This document shows positions 1-5,363 of a stretch of 9,614 nucleotides of DNA, piece after piece (the stretch's first letter is position 1; each line of letters opens with the position of its first letter). The notes under the pieces are model-generated. The model saw only the letters and a list, made by a program, of their open reading frames with translations, had not been told where the DNA came from and did not search any database. The position numbers were made by a program, and so were the translations under genes. The DNA comes from UBA5436 sp964346085 (GTDB lineage Bacteria > Bacillota > Clostridia > Saccharofermentanales > DTU023): the NCBI GenBank assembly GCA_964346085.1, contig CAYFSZ010000054.1, positions 1 to 9,614 on the forward strand, written 5' to 3'.

Positions 1-1
1 A

Positions 2-29
2 AACTGCAGAAAATGATTTTTCTGCAGTT
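2..29. terminator. Perfect hairpin downstream of the repressor gene
   Basis: Twelve-base-pair perfect inverted repeat, arms AACTGCAGAAAA (2-13) and TTTTCTGCAGTT (18-29), loop TGAT. It lies about 95 nt beyond the stop of the LacI-type gene. Read on the minus strand the 3' arm ends in TTT at the window edge, so a T-run could follow outside. On the plus strand no T-run follows. It could be the repressor gene's terminator, a terminator for a gene to the left, or an operator; the window edge prevents a decision. Confidence 0.45.
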
Positions 30-75
30 CTCTACAAAAACGCGACTCAATATTTGTGTAATTTTTCGATAAATA

Positions 76-117
76 ATTTAGTTTATTTACTAAATCTAAA
101 GAATCAATTTAGTAAAT
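76..117. promoter_or_regulatory. Cluster of ATTTAGT-type palindromic sites
   Basis: ATTTAGT (76-82) and ACTAAAT (89-95) form an inverted pair with a 6-nt spacer. ATTTACTAAAT (85-95) and ATTTAGTAAAT (107-117) form a second 11-bp inverted pair with an 11-nt loop. The same half-site is found upstream of the repressor gene (1235-1256) and before the kinase gene (3044-3054). I infer operators for the LacI-family protein, possibly serving a gene beyond the left edge. Neither strand has a T-run after the hairpin, so a terminator role is less likely. Confidence 0.4.
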
Positions 118-122
118 GGTTG

Positions 123-1163
123 TTATTTATTAACACTTTCTCTTTCTACTAACTTCGTTGAAATCACTAATCTCATTGCTCCTTGGCTATCTTCCGGAAG
201 ATTTTCAGGCTCAGTGATTCTATTATGCAAGATATTCATCGCAGCACTTCCCATTTGTGTTTTCATAACACGAATAGTCGTTAATGTCGGATCAACCATG
301 GTGCAAATCGGCATATCATCATAGCCTATAATCGAAACATCCCTTGGAACTTTATATCCTTTTGTTTTCAAAGCCCTTATGCAAGCAGCAGCAATGATGT
401 CATTGTCTGCAAAATATGCTGGCATCAATTTATGTCCTTCATTCAACCAATTAATCATCGCTTCATAAGCTTTTTCTGAAGCAATATTCACATCAATCAT
501 TTGCAGTTCTTTCGACTTTGGAATACCCCAGTCTTTTCTTGCTTTCTTGAGACCAGATTCTCTCTCTTCAAAATTATCAATACGGCTACCAGATCGTAAA
601 TATCCTACATCCTCAAACCCATGTTCAAACAAATACATTGTTGCTTCGTAAGCGCCGCGGAAACCATCTGATACAACACAATCTAAGTTAATCAAAGAAG
701 TTGCATTATCAACTAGAACCACGGGAATATCTAGATTTGCCAATCCCATGTTCATCAATTTTTTGATGTGTTGATCTTCCATTTCTGTCGCAAGAATAAT
801 AATTCCCTGAACGTTTTGGCTAATCGTTTCAATTTGTTCACGCCAATCACCATCTGCATAAAAATAGTTGATGAAAACATTATAATCAAGCATCGCAGCT
901 CTATTTTCAATTCCTCTTAAAATGACTGAATAGAAAGATGTTTCTTTGACAGTATCTCCGTTCTCAAGAAAAATAACATATCGCACATTCTGTTTAGATG
1001 GTTTCGTTACTTTATGTTTAAATTTATAACCCATACGAGTAGCTTCTGCCAGAACAGTTTCTCTCGTCTCTGCGCTTACACCTGGCTTATCATTCAAAAC
1101 AAGTGAAACTGCAGAAGGAGAAATGCCTAACTTTTCAGCTAAATCTTTTGCTGTTACTTTCAT
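123..1163 (-). CDS. LacI-family transcriptional repressor of a carbohydrate locus
   Basis: DNA-binding regulator of 346 residues, the usual LacI/GalR length. Residues 1-22 are the typical N-terminal helix-turn-helix (VTAKDLAEKLGISPSAVSLVLN), followed by hinge-like residues GVSAETRETVL and MGYKF to about 48. The remainder is a periplasmic-binding-protein-like sensor domain, including ADNDIIAAACIRALKTKG and VSIIGYDDMPICTMVDPTLTTIR, which are classic family stretches. The start is set by a GGAGG 8-9 nt upstream (1172-1176) and by the HTH beginning at residue 2. The gene is last in a minus-strand series after an FGGY kinase, a fucosidase and cutC, so it probably controls these genes in response to a sugar or sugar phosphate; the ligand cannot be read from sequence. 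Palindromes flank it on both sides, which suggests autoregulation. The family call is firm and the regulon is inferred. Confidence 0.95.
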   Translation of the reverse strand: MKVTAKDLAEKLGISPSAVSLVLNDKPGVSAETRETVLAEATRMGYKFKHKVTKPSKQNVRYVIFLENGDTVKETSFYSVILRGIENRAAMLDYNVFINYFYADGDWREQIETISQNVQGIIILATEMEDQHIKKLMNMGLANLDIPVVLVDNATSLINLDCVVSDGFRGAYEATMYLFEHGFEDVGYLRSGSRIDNFEERESGLKKARKDWGIPKSKELQMIDVNIASEKAYEAMINWLNEGHKLMPAYFADNDIIAAACIRALKTKGYKVPRDVSIIGYDDMPICTMVDPTLTTIRVMKTQMGSAAMNILHNRITEPENLPEDSQGAMRLVISTKLVERESVNK

Positions 1164-1194
1164 CCAATCAACCTCCGCACTATTTGCTTAATTC

Positions 1195-1200
1195 ATTATA
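1195..1200 (-). promoter_or_regulatory. -10 element of the repressor gene
   Basis: Perfect TATAAT on the minus strand about 30 nt before the ATG of the LacI-type gene. The -35 region 17 nt upstream is T-rich (TTTATT, about 1218-1223) and poor, so activity may be low. The long palindrome at 1225-1266 starts just upstream of it. Confidence 0.6.
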
Positions 1201-1224
1201 TAAAAGTTGTAAATAAAAATAAAA

Positions 1225-1266
1225 TAAACTCAATATTTAGTGAATTTAAACTAAATATTGAGTTTA
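1225..1266. promoter_or_regulatory. 17-bp inverted repeat: operator and/or kinase terminator
   Basis: Perfect arms TAAACTCAATATTTAGT (1225-1241) and ACTAAATATTGAGTTTA (1250-1266) around an 8-nt loop. Two readings fit. It contains the ATTTAGT/ACTAAAT half-sites seen near 76-117 and sits directly upstream of the repressor's -35/-10, as an autoregulatory operator would. On the minus strand the hairpin is also followed by a T-rich tail (TTTATTTTATTTTTATTT), so it could end the kinase transcript although its stem has only three G-C pairs. The rest of the 171-bp gap holds only a weak 7-bp repeat (TGCGATA 1281-1287, TATCGCA 1313-1319). Confidence 0.55.
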
Positions 1267-1334
1267 AAATTAGTTGAAAGTGCGATAACTCACTTCCAAA
1301 AATAAGGATTACTATCGCAATATAATCAATCGCA

Positions 1335-2924
1335 TCACAAAGATTCTACCGCCACTCTTTGTATCGCTAAGGATGCTTTATATTTTTCGAGGAATTCATC
1401 GAAACCTTTCATGTCTTCTTCACTCGGCTCAACCGTGATTTCCTTCTCATTATTAAAGACTTTATTTCGTAAGAATTCTTCTAAAGTCAGATCTTTTTCG
1501 CTAAGGTAAAGCGCTAGAATAGCCATGCCCCATGCACCGCCTTCGCCTGCGCTTTGCATAACTGAAATTGGTGTTTTAAGTGCATTTGCCATCAGTGTTT
1601 GGCCAACTTTTTCTGTTTTGAAAAGACCTCCATGGCCGAGCATTTTATCAATTTCAACTTTTTCATCAATGGTTAAAATATCCATACCGATACGTAAGGT
1701 TGCCATGGTTGAATTAATCATCGCACGCATGAAATTTGGTAAATTGAAATTCGCATCAGGTCTTCTGACAACTAGAGGACGACCTTCAGTAAATCCTGTT
1801 ACATGTTCTCCTGAAACATAATTATGTGTCAGAACACCTCCACAATCTTTATCTCCTTCAAGAGCTGCAAAGTATAGCTGATCATATAGTTGATATTTCG
1901 GGACATCCTGTCCTAAGCGTTTCAATAAATCCGCAAAAATACGGACCCAAGCATCTAAGTCGCTTGTGCAATTATTGCAATGCGCCATCGCAACAGGAGA
2001 TCCACTTGGTGTCGTCACCATATCTAGTTCTGTATGTACTTTTGATAAAGCTCTTTCAAGAACAATCATGCCAAAAATCGATGTGCCTGCGCTGATATTT
2101 CCTGTTCTAGGTAGAACGCTATTCGTTGCCACCATGCCTGTTCCAGCATCACCTTCTGGTGGAGCTAATGGAATATTTGCTTCTAAATCACCTGTTGGAT
2201 CTAAGAGTTTGGCACCCTCTGCTGTCAGTACCCCAGCATTTTCACCTGCACTTAAAACTTTTGGTAAAATCTCTTTTAATCTCCAATCAAAATGCTTTTC
2301 TGCTACTAATTCATCAAAGATATCAAGCATTTTGTTGTCAAAGTCTCTTGTTTCGTCATCGATTGGAAACATACCAGCTGCATCGACAATACCGAGCACT
2401 TTTTCACCAGTCAATTTCCAATGAATATAGCCCGACAGAGTTGTCATATATGCGATATCTTTGACATGTTCTTCATGGCCCAAAATCGCATGATACAAAT
2501 GAGCAATACTCCAGCGTTGTGGAATATTAAAATTGAATTTTTCGATAAGAACTTTCGTTGCATCTTCGGTCATCGTATTTCGCCATGTGCGGAAAGGAGT
2601 CAAAAGCTTTCCCTCTTTATCGAAGACCAAGTAGCCATGCATCATTGCGGAAAATCCGATAGCACCAACTTTTTTCAATTCTATCTGATATTTTTCAAAA
2701 ACTTCTTTTTTCAGGGAAGAAAAGGCATTTTGTACACCTTGCCATGTATCTTCTAATGAATAGGTCCAAACACCATCAACTAATGCGTTTTCCCAGTCAT
2801 GACTTCCTTGTGCAATAATTTTGGAATCTTGATCGATTAATATTGCCTTAATACGAGAAGATCCTAATTCGATACCTAAAGCAGTTTGTGCATTTGTAAT
2901 TGAATCTTTGAATAATTCTTTCAT
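1335..2924 (-). CDS. FGGY-family carbohydrate kinase, substrate unknown
   Basis: ATP-dependent sugar kinase of 529 residues, at the long end of the FGGY family, which includes xylulo-, ribulo-, fuculo-, rhamnulo-, glucono- and glycerol kinases. The N-terminal phosphate-binding loop is GIELGSSRIKA (17-27), followed by SAMMHGYL (92-99, compare the QMHG segment of xylulokinase) and TWRNT (113-117). EGDAGTG (257-263) supplies the likely catalytic base Asp259. The C-terminal ATPase half has GNISAGTSIFG (275-285), GHGGLFKT (430-437) and GEGGAWGMA (460-468). The start has a modest AAGGGA ribosome binding site. Next to a fucosidase, fuculokinase is an attractive guess, but an isomerase and aldolase are missing and the motifs look closer to xylulokinase-type members. 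Family certain, substrate not. Confidence 0.92.
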   Translation of the reverse strand: MKELFKDSITNAQTALGIELGSSRIKAILIDQDSKIIAQGSHDWENALVDGVWTYSLEDTWQGVQNAFSSLKKEVFEKYQIELKKVGAIGFSAMMHGYLVFDKEGKLLTPFRTWRNTMTEDATKVLIEKFNFNIPQRWSIAHLYHAILGHEEHVKDIAYMTTLSGYIHWKLTGEKVLGIVDAAGMFPIDDETRDFDNKMLDIFDELVAEKHFDWRLKEILPKVLSAGENAGVLTAEGAKLLDPTGDLEANIPLAPPEGDAGTGMVATNSVLPRTGNISAGTSIFGMIVLERALSKVHTELDMVTTPSGSPVAMAHCNNCTSDLDAWVRIFADLLKRLGQDVPKYQLYDQLYFAALEGDKDCGGVLTHNYVSGEHVTGFTEGRPLVVRRPDANFNLPNFMRAMINSTMATLRIGMDILTIDEKVEIDKMLGHGGLFKTEKVGQTLMANALKTPISVMQSAGEGGAWGMAILALYLSEKDLTLEEFLRNKVFNNEKEITVEPSEEDMKGFDEFLEKYKASLAIQRVAVESL

Positions 2925-2950
2925 ATTGCGTTCCCTTCATTCATTCTTTC

Positions 2951-2990
2951 ATTATATAACTTGTGAAAGCTATCATAACACAATTATGAT
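2951..2990 (-). promoter_or_regulatory. Kinase promoter with an overlapping palindrome
   Basis: Minus-strand TATAAT at 2951-2956, 27 nt before the kinase ATG, with a weak GTTATG -35 at 2974-2979 (17-nt spacer). The -35 is covered by an inverted repeat, ATCATAA (2972-2978) and TTATGAT (2984-2990) with spacer CACAA. The position suggests a repressor or activator site. A wider imperfect repeat, TTGTG (2961-2965) and CACAA (2979-2983), shares bases with it. The regulator is unknown. Confidence 0.5.
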
Positions 2991-3041
2991 TTGAGGGGTT
3001 CAAACTTCCTCATCTAGGAATACGATTTGTGCAATACTAGA

Positions 3042-3134
3042 TTATTTAGTAAATTTTTCTAATAATTCGACAAAATCTTTCGTTGAAAGTGGAACGGCAT
3101 CATACGTTGCTAATTCAATATATTCTTTAGGTTT
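3042..3134 (-). pseudogene. 30-codon coding remnant in frame after the fucosidase stop
   Basis: Directly after the TAG of the fucosidase gene the same frame stays open for 30 codons and ends at TAA (3042-3044). It reads as ordinary protein: it begins KPKEYIELA and ends FVELLEKFTK, uses the locus's favoured codons (GAA, TTA, AAA), and its end looks like an amphipathic helix. It has no ATG, GTG or TTG and no ribosome binding site, so it cannot start on its own. Likely origins are the C-terminal end of a gene deleted between fucosidase and kinase, or the former tail of the fucosidase cut off by a stop mutation. I do not recognise its family. Chance is possible, since a 30-codon open stretch is not rare in AT-rich DNA, but the composition argues against it. 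Confidence 0.45.
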
Positions 3135-4382
3135 CTAAAAATTTAAAGGATCAATTAAGCACTCTGCTTCTTCTGTTTCAATGTCGCAAGTTAAGCATAA
3201 CGTGTTGACTTCTTCTGGTAAGCGAACACCCCAATATTTATCACCTTCAAGCGTATTCGTTTCACGGAATCCGAATTCTTTATCTTGCGCAATCCATTTG
3301 CCCTTGACTGCATGATTTGCCATATTCGGGAACGGAATTTCATGTCCTGCTTCTTTCTCTGGATGTAAGAAATGAATATATAAATGATTTGGACGATGTG
3401 TAAAAACAATTCCATCCGTTTCATAAACATATGGGGGAATGACGGATGTCCCATAAATACTATCCGCATGATCTTTCAGCCACGCGCCAACCTCATCAAG
3501 ATTTTTGATAGCTTGTTCTGGAATATTACCATTTGCATCAGGACCAACATTGAGTAAATAATTTCCGCCACGTGCGCAAACTTGTAATAGGCTTTGCAAA
3601 ATATCTTTCGGCTGTCTCCAATTATGATCATAATATTTATAACCCCAAGAATCATTCGTTGTTCCCGGCATTTCCCATAAAGCATTGACTGGATACGCTG
3701 GCATACGATTATCTTGTGTTGTTGCAAAATCCCATTGATGATGACCAATACGACCCGATATTAAGCAATCCGGCTGTCTTTCTTTGACAAATTGTCTCAG
3801 TTCTTGACATTCTTCTTTGCTCATTCCCATTGGAGTATCGAACCAAAGCATCGAAATTTTTCCATAATTGGATAAAATCTCATCCACTTGTGGCAAGCAC
3901 TTTTCATGAAAATATCTAGTAAAGTTTTTACCGTCTTGGCTTTTCCCTGCCCAGTAGCCATCTGGATCATCCCAGTCTTGGGCTTGAGAATAGTAAAGAC
4001 AGAAAGGAATCTCTGCTTCATGGCAAGCATCAGCCAATTCTTTGACTAAATCGCGCTGACAAGGAGACGCATCGACTGAATTGTATTTGGAAACTTTTGA
4101 ATGAAACAAGGCAAAACCATCATGATGTTTTGAGGTCAAACAAATGTATTTCATTCCCCAGCGTTTTGCATATTCAACAATTTTCTTCGCATCAAAATCT
4201 TTCGGATCAAATTGGCTCGCTAATTTTCGGTATTCTTCGACTGGAATGTCCAAATGATTCATAATCCATTCGGCGAGACCTCTTGTTCTTTGCCCCTTAT
4301 ATTCTCCAGCTAAGATTGAATATAAGCCAAAATGAATAAACATCCCATATTTCGCATCACTAAACCATTTTGTATTTGCCAT
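3135..4382 (-). CDS. GH29 alpha-L-fucosidase, cytoplasmic
   Basis: Retaining glycoside hydrolase that releases L-fucose from oligosaccharides or glycoconjugates. Its 415 residues carry a family 29 (beta/alpha)8-like domain to about 310 and a short C-terminal beta domain. Family landmarks are GMFIHFGLYS (13-22), SKHHDGFALFHS (84-95), the nucleophile Asp182 in MLWFDTPM, WEMPGTTNDSWGY (236-248; Glu237 is my acid/base candidate by spacing) and RGGNYLLNVGPDANGNIPE (271-289). No signal peptide is present, so the substrate must be imported; no transporter is in the window. The ATG is 18 nt after the cutC stop and has only a poor ribosome binding site (AAGTAG), suggesting translational coupling to cutC. 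The start is supported because the family's conserved N-terminal segment begins within a few residues. The reading frame stays open after its TAG stop (see 3042-3134). Linkage preference (1,2 versus 1,3/1,4) is not readable here. Confidence 0.94.
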   Translation of the reverse strand: MANTKWFSDAKYGMFIHFGLYSILAGEYKGQRTRGLAEWIMNHLDIPVEEYRKLASQFDPKDFDAKKIVEYAKRWGMKYICLTSKHHDGFALFHSKVSKYNSVDASPCQRDLVKELADACHEAEIPFCLYYSQAQDWDDPDGYWAGKSQDGKNFTRYFHEKCLPQVDEILSNYGKISMLWFDTPMGMSKEECQELRQFVKERQPDCLISGRIGHHQWDFATTQDNRMPAYPVNALWEMPGTTNDSWGYKYYDHNWRQPKDILQSLLQVCARGGNYLLNVGPDANGNIPEQAIKNLDEVGAWLKDHADSIYGTSVIPPYVYETDGIVFTHRPNHLYIHFLHPEKEAGHEIPFPNMANHAVKGKWIAQDKEFGFRETNTLEGDKYWGVRLPEEVNTLCLTCDIETEEAECLIDPLNF

Positions 4383-4400
4383 AACTACTTGATAATATGC

Positions 4401-5168
4401 TTATTTAATGTCATTTAATGTCGCAACTTGTGCTGCATCAATGACAGGATAACGATCTTCAGGCGGATATAAAGCTGATCCGTAGAAAATCGATGTATTA
4501 TTCTCTGTTGAATTGTCGTATAGCGTTTTGGTTAAGCGAACATGTATTTCTTTGCAACCTGTGTAATTCACTAATTCTTCAGCACGAATCGCATCACGAA
4601 TACCTGCCCCAGGCATGATAATAATACGGTCACCTGCGTATTCCACCATTTCTTTGATGGTTGGCAAAGCAAATTCAACGGAAGGTGCTTGTCCTGAAGT
4701 CAAAATTCTCGTGACGCCACATTCAACTAATTGATCCATTGCTTTTTTCCAATCAGGAACAACATCGAATGCACGATGGAAAGTAACAGGAATATCACCA
4801 GCTGCATCGACAAATTGTTTCGTTTTTTCAACATCTACTTCCCCATTTGGTTTTAGGAAACCGCAGACCAAAGCATCTGCTCCGGCTTCAATAAAATATT
4901 TTTGATCAATTAGTGCTGTTTCAAATTCTGAATCTGTATAGCAAAATCCACCTTCTCGAGGGCGAATCATGACACTAATTGCAATATCGCTATGATTGCG
5001 AACTGTTTCGAACATTCCTGGTGTTGGAGTCAAACCTCCTTGGAACATATTCGAGCATAATTCAGCTCTTTCTGCACCACCTTCAGCTGCCTGAATAGCA
5101 TCTTCTGCGGAACCGCAACAAACTTCTACCAACACTTTTTTATCTTGTTCATTATTTTGATTTTTCAT
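4401..5168 (-). CDS. cutC: CutC-family TIM-barrel protein
   Basis: CutC family protein of 255 residues, close to the usual length of about 250. Motifs in order: VEVCCGSAEDA (14-24), GGAERAELCSN (30-40), GGLTPTPG (44-51), ISVMIRPREGGFCYTDSE (64-81), VTFHRAFD (128-135), RILTSG (154-159), IMPGAGI (184-190) and EIHVR (207-211). Cys17, Cys18 and Cys38 fall in the conserved N-terminal part. The family is named for copper homeostasis, but that role is contested: an E. coli phenotype credited to cutC was traced to the small RNA MicL made from within the gene. Here it is first in an operon with a fucosidase, which fits an enzyme or accessory role in sugar metabolism better; this is inference. GGAGGG lies 7 nt upstream of the ATG. 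A 10-bp tandem repeat (4403-4422) covers the last codons and appears to have changed the C-terminus. Confidence 0.93.
   Translation of the reverse strand: MKNQNNEQDKKVLVEVCCGSAEDAIQAAEGGAERAELCSNMFQGGLTPTPGMFETVRNHSDIAISVMIRPREGGFCYTDSEFETALIDQKYFIEAGADALVCGFLKPNGEVDVEKTKQFVDAAGDIPVTFHRAFDVVPDWKKAMDQLVECGVTRILTSGQAPSVEFALPTIKEMVEYAGDRIIIMPGAGIRDAIRAEELVNYTGCKEIHVRLTKTLYDNSTENNTSIFYGSALYPPEDRYPVIDAAQVATLNDIK
4403..4422 (-). repeat. 10-bp tandem duplication at the 3' end of cutC
   Basis: Two exact adjacent copies of ATTTAATGTC on the plus strand (4403-4412 and 4413-4422) cover the last seven codons of cutC. Removing one copy would shift the frame so the protein ended ATLNKHIIK, with a TAG at 4385-4387 only 2 nt before the fucosidase ATG. 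Confidence 0.8.
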
Positions 5169-5190
5169 AGAATATCCCTCCGTTTAGACA

Positions 5191-5219
5191 AGAATAACAC
5201 AGTCATTTTTTGCATTCAA
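5191..5219 (-). promoter_or_regulatory. Promoter of the cutC-fucosidase operon
   Basis: Minus strand: -35 TTGAAT (5214-5219), 17-nt spacer, -10 TATTCT (5191-5196) with an upstream TG in the extended -10 position. The predicted start near 5184 would give a short leader of about 16 nt carrying GGAGGG. Each hexamer matches the consensus at four of six bases. Confidence 0.55.
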
Positions 5220-5229
5220 TGCAGAAAAT
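5205..5229. promoter_or_regulatory. 25-bp near-perfect palindrome over the cutC -35
   Basis: Inverted repeat centred on 5217: core TGCATT/AATGCA around a single C, then one mismatched pair (5210/5224), then ATTTT/AAAAT outside. Eleven of twelve pairs match. It covers the TTGAAT -35 of the cutC operon, the usual place for a repressor site. It does not resemble the ATTTAGT motif, so a second regulator may be involved. Confidence 0.55.
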
Positions 5230-5297
5230 CTCTCCTGCTATTAAGAAAAATAAAAAATATTTTCCGAACTTATGCTAGATTTACTGTCCTCATATTC

Positions 5298-5321
5298 ATA
5301 CAATGATTTATACTATTGTAT
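5298..5321 (+). promoter_or_regulatory. Inverted repeat and possible -10 before the transglutaminase-like gene
   Basis: ATACAAT (5298-5304) and ATTGTAT (5315-5321) form a 7-bp inverted repeat with a 10-nt spacer. A -10-like TATACT (5309-5314) lies inside, about 50 nt before the ATG, but I find no good -35. An alternative pair is TTCATA (5295-5300) with TATACG (5319-5324), 18 nt apart. A controlled promoter is likely here; the exact element is uncertain. Confidence 0.35.
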
Positions 5322-5363
5322 ACGAAAATTTCACTTCACGTTTGAAATAGCAAGGAGATATTT

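Noticed and set aside
1..30. Link between TTTTCTGCA at the left-edge hairpin and the same 9-mer in the 5205-5229 palindrome
   Set aside because: The shared word is short and the palindrome cores differ (CTGCAG versus TGCATTCAATGCA), so common regulation is not supported.
1525..2756. Five plus-strand open frames of 89-152 codons opposite the kinase gene
   Set aside because: They overlap a clear FGGY kinase on the other strand and each other, lack ribosome binding sites, and have implausible compositions.
1335..2924. Naming the kinase fuculokinase (fucK)
   Set aside because: Neighbourhood with a fucosidase is suggestive, but no fucose isomerase or fuculose-phosphate aldolase is present and the motifs do not settle the substrate.
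2964..2977. Catabolite-repression (cre) site before the kinase gene
   Set aside because: TGAAAGCTATCATA resembles a cre box but misses the central CG and the later C, so I do not call it.
3914..3925. Further TAGTAAA-like operator copies inside coding regions (also near 8797)
   Set aside because: They match only part of the half-site and fall in conserved coding sequence, as expected by chance in AT-rich DNA.
3191..4030. Three minus-strand open frames inside the fucosidase gene
   Set aside because: They are other-frame shadows of the GH29 gene, with no ribosome binding sites or recognisable motifs.
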